DNA of 64,000 bases from Lutjanus erythropterus (lineage: Eukaryota; Chordata; Actinopteri; Lutjaniformes; Lutjanidae). The notes below the pieces were generated by a model. That model was not told where the DNA came from. It was given only the letters and a program-made list of their open reading frames with translations, and made no database searches. Both the position numbers and the translations under genes were made by a program. Where the stretch lies: positions 28,074,388 to 28,138,387 of the forward strand of contig CM034597.1 in NCBI GenBank assembly GCA_020091685.1. Direction: 5' to 3'. Below, piece by piece: positions 1 through 12,141 of this stretch; position 1 is the stretch's first letter; every line of letters starts with the position of its first letter.

Positions 1-1850
1 GGCTCCATTGTGCTGTTTGCTTCTTCAGCTGAGCGATGGGATGGAAGGAGTCCCTGCGGCCACACTGAGATTTCCCAGCCGTAGATTAAATGTAGTCCTG
101 GACAATAGACTCTTTTCACTGGAGAATATCCACTGATGTGATTTCCTCAGCTAGTAAAGTGTTGAAGTATTTAACCCTTCAGTTTCTGTTAGGGCTGAGG
201 GTTTTTTTAAACCAGGCTGGTTAGCCACTGGGCCATTAAAGGTTAAACATGGTGCAATGGTCATTGATTGCATGCTCAATGGTGGTCACCGACTCCTGTC
301 ACACACGTTCAATTGCTAGTAGTCTCTCTCTCTCTCACACGCACACACACACACATACAGTTGCTATTGTACCTTAGAGGTGGCTTAGAGGTCTTCACGA
401 GTCCACCCAAGACCCAAGACCTGAGACCCGACTAAGGGCCTGCGCAGGTTCAGATATATGTTTTATATGGTCAGTCGGCTTTGGGTTGTGTCCTGCTCCA
501 TTACTGCAGGTCCAGGTCTGTTTAACATTATGTGCAATATCTGAGTGATCTGAGAAGACCCGTACGTAAACAGAGCTGATAATAAGGATAAAAACCCACA
601 AGAGCCACAATGAGTCGAGTGACGTCAGAGGCAGAGAGGAGTTAAAGGTATAATAAGCAGGATTTGTCAGTTGCTGTTTGTCAAGGCACCAGAAAGATAG
701 TTTAATGCTGAGTCTCATTCTCAGGACATCAAATACAGATGTTGAGGAAACAATAAGAGGGTACAGAGAGAGGGTGGGGTCTTTACTGACGCAGGCTCGG
801 CCACACACTTCTGATGGGCCACGGGTGATGATTAAGATGGATTATTTTTGTATGAGTTTATGCACTGTCTTTTGGGAAAGTCGTGCATAGTTTGCCTTAA
901 AGGTGCACAGTGGACATGGATGACTTCTTCAGTAATGTTTTTTTTTAAAAAAAGCTAAAAGAAAATGAATATAAAGAGGTCAAACCTAGCAGCATCTCTT
1001 CTGTCTAAGCCTCCTTCATGCAAACTGTGGACAAAGACGAGAAGAACTGCATGCATATCCTACAGGTTGTTGTGCATTACACGACACCCTTTGTTGATGA
1101 CATCCTTGATTAATATGGTTTCACTCAAAGCCGGTGGAAATGTGGGCTGGTATACTGGAGAGCACCACGGCTGGAAGGATTTAGAACAGGACCATTTCAA
1201 GAACCAGAACAGACAGGGACCAAAAATAGCACCAGCCACCAGCCAAGTGCTGCTAAAATATGCAAGTAGCTAGTTGATTTGCTACTTTGGCAATCCACTG
1301 AGTGGCTGGTAAAATTTGAATATTCACTAGCTGTTTGGCCAGTGGACAAAAAAAGTTCATTCTGGACCCCGCCCATGAGGTTATCACTATAATGACAGAG
1401 CACTTCAACAGGCTCATTTTATGCAACAGTTCTACCGATGGGAACAAGTTCAAAACAAGAGCAACAATCAGTCCCTGCTATTAAGAGTGATTGCACATCT
1501 GTTGCCACAGCAACCCAGTCCCTCAACAAGGCAAATAACTATCCTGCACCTGGAGACCACTCAACAACACACCTCATCCAGCTAGATATATGAATTCCAA
1601 CACTATCCAGCGCTGAGACAAGTAGTAAGTTTGTGCAGAATAATAAAGATGCTCTTACATAAAGCCTGTTGTTCAGATATACAGAGGATACACCTCAATC
1701 AGATGACTCCTGTTTGACTCCAGATGTAAATATATGAGCTGCAGCAGGAGGAGGAGCAGGGGTGAATTAGAGTTCAAGCAGACAGAGAGAGAGAAAGAGA
1801 CGCGTCTTTTATCTTCATTGGTTAACGTGTGTGTTTGACTGAGGGTGTGT

Positions 1851-1896
1851 CTCTGTGTGTGTGTGTGTGTATGTGTGTGTGTGTATGTGTGTGTGC
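1851..1896. repeat. GT microsatellite with GTAT interruptions
   Basis: A run of TG dinucleotides interrupted twice by TATG, directly visible. Confidence 0.95.
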
Positions 1897-2030
1897 ACTG
1901 CCATTCTCTCTCTTTATAATGAAGAAGGGTCAGTACATGAAATGAAGTCATAAAAGCTGTCAGCTCTGCGCTCATCTCTATTCCAGCAGAGTCCAGAGAC
2001 ATGTGTTCAGCCCCAGGCTGATAATTACAC

Positions 2031-2092
2031 CTCCTCTCCTCTCCTCTCCTCTCCTCTCCTCTCCTCTCTCTCCTCTCCTCTCTCCTCTCCTC
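2031..2092. repeat. (CTCCT)n microsatellite
   Basis: About a dozen pentamer copies of CTCCT with a few CTCTCT slips. It is strongly pyrimidine-biased on the plus strand. Confidence 0.95.
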
Positions 2093-4901
2093 ATTTACTT
2101 CCATAGTTATTTGTGTTTGTGCTTTGGTATCTGTGAAATCTGTGAATCGTCATCCCTGTCACGTCGATCTTTCTCGCCTTCCCTCTCTTGTTTTCTCTGT
2201 TACTTCTTTGCTTTTTCCATCTAACCTTTCATTTTTACCTGCCCCTCTGTGCTCTACCAGCTCTAAATTTACCGATCCTTTGCTCCAGCTTGACTCAATT
2301 TATATCCGCCTCTCACCATCATGGTCAGCCTTTCACAGAGAGCAGCAGAACTAATGTTCCTCTCTGGTCAGGGTTACTTTAGCTGGTTTTTGAGAGATTT
2401 TGATGTTGATGTTAGACACAGACGGAGCACCTCTGCATTTTTTCTCATTTAAGATCTCTCATTTTGTAATTTAAACTGTACATTTTGTTATTTCCCCTTC
2501 TAAAAAACTTGTCTCTGTCTATCAGAGACTATTCTGCTCACCATGCAGCATCCTGTTCCTCTGTCTTTGCCTGTCTGTGAGATAAATCCCCAGGGTTTAA
2601 ATTAGCATTAGGCCTGTAACTCTGCTGCATCTAAAACAGCAGTAAGTCTCAAGCCAAGTGTACATAAAGATGAGCCTGTATTGATCCTGAGTAAAGTAAT
2701 CTACTTTATTGTCAGGCAGCACACTGTATCTTACAGGGTTTTGGGAATTCTGCCCAAACCAGGAAATCCTTCATCATCTCTCTGGTTACAGGCCTCCGAG
2801 CATCTGCTGAGGTTACAGTTTCCTGTCCAATCAGTTCTTCACAGCCCTGAACTTGACGTTTCTCTGAGGGCAGATGTCCACTTCATTTGCTGCTGCACGT
2901 TGAGCATAATTCAACCCTCAAATCCCACATCCACTCGACACAGCCAAAAAAGTGTTTGGAACTTTCTATCTTAAAAAAAAACTGCACCACATGTACACCA
3001 GAGAGGCAACTGTACCTCATTTTTTCTAACAGATTGCAATTACATTTCTAACACATTACTGTCCAAGACTAATCATAAGTAGTTAAATTAATTACTAGTC
3101 AAAAGTTGGTGATTACAAAGAGGTTTGATCCAAATGTACTCTTTTCAGTAAAAAGCTTATGTAGAGCAAAACATTCAGTCTGTTGCCTTAAATCTTTTTC
3201 CATGCAGGGCTGACTTTTTTTTGGCATGTTTCAAGACAACGATCAACAAGCTGTTGGGACAAATTGTAGTGCAACACCATCTTTGTAAAGGGAGACACTG
3301 TGCTGCTGCCAGAGGAGTGCTGACCAAGATTACAGCATGCATGGGTATAAATTACAAAATAGATTTGTGACTATTTCTCACTGTTTCCCTCGTGGTCTGA
3401 ATAACTCATCATAATCGTTGCCAGACTCTTAATTCATGTATAAAACATCATGTCAGTAAAGAAACCCCTGGCTATAGATTGGTAATGGACCCAATCACTG
3501 TGAGGCAATCTTGCAAAACATAAAATCTCATTCTTAAGTGTCAATAATAAGCACAGGTGCTGTGTCACAATACTAAATCTCACTAACATGGATTGGACAG
3601 TGACAAACAGCAGTGGTTCTATTTAAGTTTTTTTTTTCAGAGTTATTGCTATTGTACATACATTTTTATGTTAAATCTCCATTATTTAAAAGATTTAAAA
3701 GGTTACATTGCTTTAATTAGGTAATGAAATACTTATATTACTTCTTACGTTTTTTTAGGGGGTAACTAGTAATCTGCAATCTATCGCATTTAAAAAAATA
3801 ACCCTCTCAACACTGCTAATGATATTTGAGATTCAGATTTGTAAATGGGAGAACACGACACTGAACACCACTCAGTCCTCTACAGAGAAGCCTGTGATTT
3901 ATCTGTTGCATTTATGGTTTAAGTATTTCGTTTTCCCGGAGCTAAAATGTGTGCAGTTCCAGGAATGAATGAGACATCGAGGCAGTGAGGTCACACAGAA
4001 ACCATCAGGGCTGTGAGCAGGTTAGTAATGAAGGTGACACATCCGTAGACAGATGCTGGGAGCTCTGCCAGATGCTGACTGACACTCCCACCACCTTTTA
4101 CAGCTGGACCCGGCGGTGCGAACACGACACCACGCCGCTGTCTTTTCACGCTGCTACTGGGTGATAGAGACAGACTGGACATCATCTGTCCTGTTGCACT
4201 GAGACTACAGAGAGCATCAGTGGTAAAGGTTTCCGACCTGTACTTTCTATTTTTTATTGTTTTGGATGCTGTTTACTTTCTGACCATTCAGAAGGGCCAG
4301 TTTGAAAAATTACAGTGCCAAGGGGCAGACGTTCACATGTCCTCTGCCTGACCAATACAGTTAGAAATTCAAATGTGTAAAACAATGCAACTTTTTATTT
4401 TTTCCCCCCATTTTAAAGAAACATTATGCACAAAAGTACAGGAATAAACAAAGCACCTTTGAAATCTGAGATTACCTAGAAGTAGCTTGTTTTAATGAAC
4501 ACAATGTTTAACATCTTTTTCATTCAGTCTGACTCGCTGCTTGAACAGCTTGAGTTAAATCGTTTTAATAAAATAAATGTCTCTGTGCTTAATAGAAACC
4601 ATAAAAAATGAATGGGTTCTATTAGCTTAGTGATAAAAATTATTATCTTAATGATCAAACAGTACGAACTGATGCTCTGCTGTTAGAGGTTGTGTTGATG
4701 AGCGTGAAATTATATTTCTGTATTTTTGTCTCAATAGCTGGAGTGATGTCGATGAAAAGGAATAAATTTCAAAAGAGAAACTCTCATTTGTATTAAATTA
4801 AAATTAAATTATTACATTTATTCTTGTTTTCATATTTCCAAATGATAAAAGGGCCAGATTGAGTTTTTTAAATGGCCAGATTCAGACGATCGACCACCAA
4901 T

Positions 4902-5352
4902 TTAAAGCTATGATATGTAACACTACAGCATTAAAATGTCTAGAAATGTTGGACCTATGTTATATGTTTTGTTGAGTTGTGTACTTAAATTATCCTAAAT
5001 ATTTCCAACAATGGTCAAATCCAGAGAAATCTATAATTTATTCAAGGTAAAGGTTCATTTCTGGCTAGCTGTTGCTTGCTAGCTGCTACAGAGTGAGGAA
5101 GGAAGTCAGCGATTGTGACTAAACATGAATTGAATAAAACTTCAAAATATTATATCGTCCATGAACATGATTTCTGTCTGAGTCATATCACATTTTCATT
5201 GGCTAACGTGTTTTTTTAAAAGTGGACAACTCCGATGATAACCACTCCCATGATCCCACGCCACTTCACAACATCATCAAACTACGTTTTTTGTTACTGT
5301 CTGAATATGAAATAGACCTCTAGCTGCAGAAAATACATACTGTGCTTTTAAT
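4902..5352 (+). mobile_element. MITE-like DNA transposon, ~450 bp
   Basis: The ends are imperfect inverted repeats: TTAAAGCTATGATATGTA on the left, and on the right the reverse complement of TTAAAAGCACAGTATGTA. I recognise the interior (GTTGAGTTGTGTACTTA and CCCATGATCCCACGCC) as a repeat common in spiny-rayed fish. No coding capacity. It abuts the next element within a few bases. Confidence 0.6.
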
Positions 5353-5353
5353 A

Positions 5354-5723
5354 AGCCTGATGTAGGATTTAGTAGCATCTAGTGGTGAGCTTGCAGGTCG
5401 TAAAAACACATCATCTCACTCTCCTCTTCAAAGCAATCAGGACGACAACCTACGGTGGTGAAACTCGAGAAAAACTCAAAAGAAGCTCCCTAGAGGCGGT
5501 GTTTAGTTTGTCCATGTTGGGTTGCTATAGAAACATGGTGATGCAACATGGCGACCGCTGTGGAAGAGGACCCACGGCCTCTCTATATCATTCTAAGGTA
5601 ACGAAAACCCAATGATTCTTAGTTTCAGGTGATTATACACTGATGAAAACATAATTGTGAATGTTACATTCCACGTCTGCTATATTCTGCCAATAAAGTC
5701 CCATAAATGTTACATACTGGGCC
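5354..5723 (+). mobile_element. MITE-like element, family shared with 23540-23781 and 35846-36048
   Basis: It starts GCCTGATGTAGGATTTAGTA and ends with the inverted form, ACATACTGGGCC. Blocks such as AGAAACATGGTGATGCAACA, GGAAGAGGACC and TTTCAGGTGATTATACACT recur in the copy at 23580-23710. The translation with a methionine inside it is an accident of the repeat. Confidence 0.65.
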
Positions 5724-7059
5724 TCTAAAATTTACCAGAACAATAATTTCTGCAGAGGATACATCAAATGTCTCCACACCAGGCAATTTCCTTAACCATC
5801 CTTTCACTGTATGTGTGCAATTGTCGGTCTTCCTGTCCTGCTCCTCCCCTTAACCAGCGATTGGTCTCTGCCTCCATTATCACGGTGGATGAAAGACAGC
5901 TTCATACAGAATAACACATGAAGAGAGGCCATTAGTCGACAGGCTTCAGACCAGAGGAGGAAGGAGGATATGGTTTAATGGACGCCTTTCCTACCGAGGC
6001 GATCTGAGGAAGAAAAAAGGTCGGTCTGTCTTCTGTCTGTCTGTCTGTCTCTCCGTCTTCCTCATTTATTCAATATCAGATCATTTGTGGTCAGCTTAGG
6101 AAGTGCGTGAGCGAGTGTATTGATTAAAATTCATATCGGAAAAGAATAAAGTCAAGCTGGGAAATAACATTTAGCGGTTTGAAAGGTTTAAGATGAAGTT
6201 TCACAGCTGGCATTTTGCTGGCAAATAAATATATAAACTGGCGTCTGAAAAGAGTTTAAATATATGAGCTGCAAAAAGCTGCTTTCACACAAGCCCCGTG
6301 GACAAATATCTGTGACGGACTACTGAAATACAGAGGATGCATGCTTTTATTGTCTGGTGTTGAGTCTTTGAAGATGAACAGCTTTGTGATATGGCTTCTG
6401 AATCAGAATAATTGCAGGCTAATTTTGAAACTGTCAGAGCGAGAGTGACTTGACTTTTAATTGTAAACACTCTCTCTTTTCCTCTGCTTTTCTGGTAGAT
6501 CTCAAATGTGATTATTTCTTTCTTTCTCTTCATTTTTTTCTTCTCTGCTCTGTCTCTTCTCAAACAGAAAGCCATATTGTGAGAGCAGAACCTTGTTTGA
6601 CAGCCATTTCGCATTTCCATTATAAAGCTCAAGGCACCGACCAGGAAACCAAGGCCAACTTCTAGCATCTGCGCTCAAGGTCACCTCTGCTTTCTGCACA
6701 CATGACTCAATACAAAGGCTCAGAAAGCCTGTGTGTTGCTGTCATGCTCCTTTAACTGCAACACACAAATATTGTTGTTTTGCTTTGTGGACTTTAGACA
6801 GACTGACTTCTGTCTCCTCTGAGCTCCTCTGTGATTTTACAGGATGACAGTTCACAGAAGACACACTTTTACATGTTTATTCAGCTCAGTTGCAACAAGT
6901 CTTACTCTTCCCAGTAGAAACATGCTGTGATGATACTTATACTGCACATGCTAACTTTGTTTTTTGGGAAATGTAAACTTATTTTATCTGATTTCATGGA
7001 GAATATGATCCAGTGGCAGGCATTAAGAACAACTATAAAGACTTAGCCTTCTCTTGCTG

Positions 7060-8168
7060 TGAAAATACTCCACAACAAGTAAAAGACCCGCATCAAAACC
7101 TTACTTAAGTAAAAGGAAGGTGCTATAAATAACCCACTGATTGTATTGCAGAGTTTATATACTGTATGTCCCCTTAAACTGCTTTTATAATTATACAAAG
7201 AAGTTTAATAGTGTAATATTTTTGCAGCATCAGCCTTGAGATTTTTTTTCTTTTTCTCTCAGACCAACACCTTTGCTTTTTCTTTTTTGGTCCTTTATTC
7301 ATTAAACTTGTATTTTCCACTCAAACCCTGCTCTTTCTGCCTTGATTTTATTTGATTATTTCCCGCTTCACCTCTGACATGGATGGATGGATCTATTTGA
7401 AGGGGTGAGGGAGGTGATGATACCACTCCCTGCACCCGCTTTACAGTGTTGGTAACCTTTGGACAATTATGGGGCCGTGTAACCCCAAATAAGATGTTCC
7501 AACATCAAGACGGCTGTCGCTGTTTGGTGCAGTAAAGGGAAGACGTCACGCCCCCAACCTCCAACATCTATGTAAAAGTATGCAAGTACTGATGACAAAC
7601 TGTACTTAAGTAAAAATAAGTTACGTATTAAGTAAAAATAGTCATTGATGTTTTACTGCTAAATTAATGTGTATGTTGCATTTTACTGCTGTTGCTTTAT
7701 ATTTTGTTTGGTAGTTTAATCTACAGCCATCCATCATATTTTATAAGATCATAATATTTTTGCAGCATTTCTGTCACAAAGTTCTAAAAAGTCAACTTCT
7801 CATACTGTCAGAAAAACAGGCCTGTTTTCAGCTTCTATTTTACAGCCAATCCAAGTTTTTTTTAATTGTTTAATGAACATAAGAAGTGGAGTAATTTTCG
7901 CAACCCATAAAGGAACGTCCAATCCTTCAGCTAATAAAAAATAAAAATAAAAATAAAATAAAGTAAAAATAAATATGAAGATACATGATTTTCACTGGAA
8001 AGGAAGGGCATGAAAATCTGTAAAGTAACAAATCACTAAAGCCGTCAGATAAATGAAAAGGAGTAAAAAGAGGAGTACAAGTATAAAGTTGCATATAATG
8101 GAAATACTCAAGTAAAGTATGAGTACTTCAAATATGCACTTGAGTAAATGTACTTAGTTACACTTTAC
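7060..8168. mobile_element. disrupted hAT-like non-autonomous element (AAGTAAA-rich family)
   Basis: Short phrases typical of this fish repeat are visible at both ends: TACTTAAGTAAAAGGAAGG near 7100, GCCGTCAGATAAATGAAAAG at 8041, and GAGTAAATGTACTTAGTTAC near 8143. A better preserved copy lies at 49001-49421. The middle is rearranged, so the borders are approximate. The right end lies 58 bp from an xpr1 splice donor. Confidence 0.45.
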
Positions 8169-8225
8169 GTTAAGGTACATGACACATGAAATAGACATTT
8201 GAGTGTGCATAAATCTGTGTCCTAC

Positions 8226-8426
8226 CTCTGTGTGTGGCATAGAGTGCAGCGAAGGTGACAACAAAGAAGGTGGTAGAGTATTTCCCAGCATTCACCAGGT
8301 GGGGGAAGGCCCTCTTGGTGTCACGGTAACGCCTCAGGCATTGGATGAAGCGGAACCAGGCGGGCAGACACTGGATGATGGCACGCAGGCCGTATGAGTA
8401 GCTGTGGCACACGTAGTCCTTAGGAT
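8226..8426 (-). CDS. xpr1: xpr1 exon: start of the EXS domain, human residues ~434-500
   Basis: 201 nt, AT + 66 codons + G. The acceptor is AATTCTCTTCTAG and the donor is AGAG/GTAGGA. It encodes [20 protein letters not shown] and then the highly conserved [18 protein letters not shown] and [11 protein letters not shown], ending FAALYATHR. The lysine in AGKYS corresponds to human K482 by alignment. The first dozen residues differ from human (NSEESGICHKYTYG) and may help assign the paralogue. This is the last xpr1 exon in the window. Confidence 0.97.
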
Positions 8427-11400
8427 CTAGAAGAGAATTTAAAAAAAAAGAGCATGATTATGTTGTAATCTCTTGTTCTCTTGACCATAACACTGTCCTC
8501 GCCACATGTCCAGCTTCGCACGGAGCAGCTCATCATTATGTGAGTCACACAGCAACCTCTGAGCAGCCAAACATTTCCGTTCCATTAGCTCCGTGTTAAT
8601 TGGCTGCACGGAGGCCGAGGTGTCACTGTTGGTGGAAGGGACGGACAGCGATTAAAAGCTCATTCACGTCACAGTTCCTGACAGGACAGCTCAACTGTCT
8701 GGCACAGTGTCAACTTAGTCCGTCACGTTTACAACCAAAACATTTTAATCTGTACAATCTGTACAACGGCGTCAAGACTTCAGGACTTTATTCTATAATT
8801 ATGTTTCTGGTTAACGTTATCAGTGTTTTTAGGAGTCTGTTCACACTGATATAATAAAGATAACATTAAATTTGTAAGATATATAGCAGTGGTTTGTCTG
8901 ACAGCAAAGTAAAGTAGTGAAACTATTCAAAATATAGTGTATACTTAAACTTTTTTTTTTTTTACTATCTGCATTTGCCCGCTTAGAATCATTTCTGTTT
9001 TTATTTTCTATTTATTCATTCATTTTTCCTCTTTCTTTGTGATCCTGTATTATGTCTTTTAATGCCTGTTTTTAATTATTTTTTTCTTTTTCTTTTATTT
9101 ATTTATTTACTCTCATTTTGTGTCATTTTTGTGATTTTATGTATTTCTGTCTTGTCTGTTTTTGCCTATGTTGTCATTTTTAATGCCACATTGTAAAGCA
9201 CTTTGAGTTGCATGTTATGTATGAAAGGTGCTATATAAATAAAGTTGTTATTATTATTATTATTAAAAACTTTATAGGTGCTGCTGAACTCTCCCTTTAA
9301 ATGTCTCACCTTTAAACTTGGGCAGCAGGCCCTTCATGTTACTCCACTGCAGCTCAAAGATATAGAAGCAGATGAGATACTCCAGATCCATCAGAACAAC
9401 CACCAGAGAGTTGAGCTGATCGGCCAGCCAGAAGTCCGCGAACTCCACCCGGTGAAATGGTGCCGTGAACACGCGGAACTGGAAACACGCAAGAATGAGA
9501 AGAGGGACAGCGAGAGCGATTAGTTAAACCATTATTTTTGTAAGATTTTATAAAAGAATTCAAGATAAAAAAAAATATTGAGCACAATCCACATTTATTG
9601 AAAAATGTTTGGTGCGTTTCAGGAAACACCTTGGCTGACCTCACTGCTATAAAATTGGCTGCGGCATATTTGCTTTCAACAATGAGACTAAATTAGTCAA
9701 CAATTAATTAGCGTGCCGTTGTCAGAGTACTTCAGTCAAGAAGTGCAAGGCAGGGAACAGCCTCTATTAATGATCTGTAACACACAAAGGGGATGGAACA
9801 TTCAGAGAACCTTATCAACACACCACAGCACGCTAGAATAAGTCACGCTTTGTGTCTGTGTGTATTTGTGTTTATGTGTGTGTCACTACACAATAGCGTA
9901 CAACACAACCTGGCAGTGTTTTGTAGCGTGCGTTGGCTTCTATGGGCATGTTATTTGGGGTATGACTTTTGGCAGGAGCTCAGTTATTGACCACGCTTTG
10001 TAAAATGATACAACCCTGCATGACTCTTTCCATTTACCCCCTCGGGCCACATCTGACATTCAGGAGCGACTGAACGCCTCAACTCCATGTTCACTCTCAG
10101 ACACACACCCCACACACACACTCTCCTACTCTCTTAGAACTCAGGGATCCAAAACGGTTCCTCCTGAGAGGCTGACTTTCTACCCAGAGCTTCTGAAGAA
10201 CCCCTTTTTGAAGAAAGGGATTGTTAAAGGTTCTTTGTAAGACTCAGGGTTCTTCACAGCTTGTTGAAGTACAATTCATCATAATATAAAGTAGAAAAGT
10301 AGTAAAGTAGTTCCCAGTAGAACCCCCTGGATAGGTTCTAGATAAAACCCTTGGAATATAAACAGGATCTCTGGAAGAACCCCCTGGGTGGGTTCTTGTT
10401 GGCACTGTTAGAAGGTGTAAAGGTTCTAAAAAAACTTCCAGAGAGGGTTCCAGATGTCTCACAGATGGCTCTGAGTGGAACCTTTCATAGATGGTTCTAG
10501 GTATAACCCTTGATATACTGGATTCAAGGTAGAACTCTCTGAAAGGGTTTCAAGTGCAACCTTTATAAAAGGTTCCATAATATAGAAGTTTTCGTGGTAG
10601 AACCTGCTGGGTGGGTTCTAGATAAAACCCTTGGAATATACAAAGGTGCTCTGTTACTGCTGAAACCCATGGATTATGAAAAGGTTCTTGGTAGAATCCC
10701 CTGGGTGGGTTCTTGTTACCACTCTTAGATGGTGGAAAGTTTCAAGATAGCACGCCCAGAATGTGGTTCTGGTGGAACCATTATAACATAGAAGGGTTCT
10801 CTCACTAGAACCTTCCATCGGGGATTTTAGATGATACATTTCACAGATGGCTGCAAGAACTCTTTCAGCAAGGGTTTGTTTTAACCATAAAAATGTTCTC
10901 TGTAGAACCCCTCAGTGTGTTCTAGATAAAACCTTTGGAATATAAAAAGGTTTTAGGTAGAGCCCCATGGGTGGGTTCTTCTTGGCACTCTTAGAGGGTG
11001 GAAAAGTTCTAGATAGAACACCCAGAGTGGGTTCTCAATGGAACTATTACACCACGGGAGGGTTCTCTGTAGCACCTTTCATAGGGGGTTCTGGGAGAAA
11101 CCTTTCACAGATGGTTCTAGGTATGACCATTTAAATTGGATTCCAGGTAGAACTGTCCGAAAGGTTTATAAAAGGTTCTAACAGAAACCAAAAAGGGTTC
11201 TCCTATGTGGACAAGCCGAAGAACCTTTTTACGGCTCTAATTAGCATCTATATTTTAAAGAGGGTACCACTGGAAATGTCAGCGAACATTGATCTTTTCG
11301 ACTTTTTTCAAGCATATCAGCTCATTACATATTTCTCTTAACCTGCCAATCACGGTGTGTATTGATTGAGTGTCCACGTCAGTCATGTCCGCTCCGTGTG

Positions 11401-12065
11401 GACGTCTCAAGGCTGAACCCGCCGCAGAGACACGGTGAGGTTTTCATTTCTTGAGCAAACACCAGTAATACAGGTGCTGCCTCTGCAGTTTGTCCTATAA
11501 TGAAATCTTTGTCCTCTGTCTGCTGTTCACTGTCAGAGGAAATTAACACAACAGGTAGTAAAAAAAAACCATTTTGTTTGTTCCAATAAAACTACAATTT
11601 CTCCTCAAACATCTTTAATCATTTATTCTTATTCCATGAGGCGACATGTATGACAATCATGAAAAACAGCTCATAAGAGCTCAGGACCAATCAAGGCCGA
11701 GGCTGGTGATTATCAGTGAGCAGAGGAGCAGGAGGAGGAGGAGGAGGAGGAGGAGGAGGAGGAGGTGCTGAAGGAGTGCTGCTGAGGACTGTAGGGAGCT
11801 GTGAAGGAAAGGACAAGGATACGTGGAGGGGGGGTCTGCTGCTGCTGCTGCTGTTGCTGATGCTGGGGGAGAGGCAGGCAAGCAGGGAGGAGGAGGACGA
11901 CGATGAAGAGGAGGAGGAGGAGGGACAGAGGAGCTCAGGGCATCAGCATACTGATAGATCTACGCCTGTAATGATTGCACAGTCACAACCTCCACCTCCC
12001 CTGGGACGAGGCTGCATTCTATTATCCCTCAACCCTCTGCCCTCTGTCTCACTACACCCCCCTCT

Positions 12066-12141
<76 letters not shown>

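Larger units (their letters stand above)
1..8225 (-). other. xpr1 intron downstream of the 8226-8426 exon (truncated by window edge)
   Basis: I looked on the minus strand for the next EXS exon (human ...DWGLFDKNAGEN...) and did not find it. This is therefore at least 8.2 kb of intron. It holds a GT microsatellite (1851-1896), a CTCCT array (2031-2092), two abutting MITEs (4902-5723) and a hAT-like remnant (7060-8168). In 2100-4900 and 5730-7060 I see no supported gene. Confidence 0.7.
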
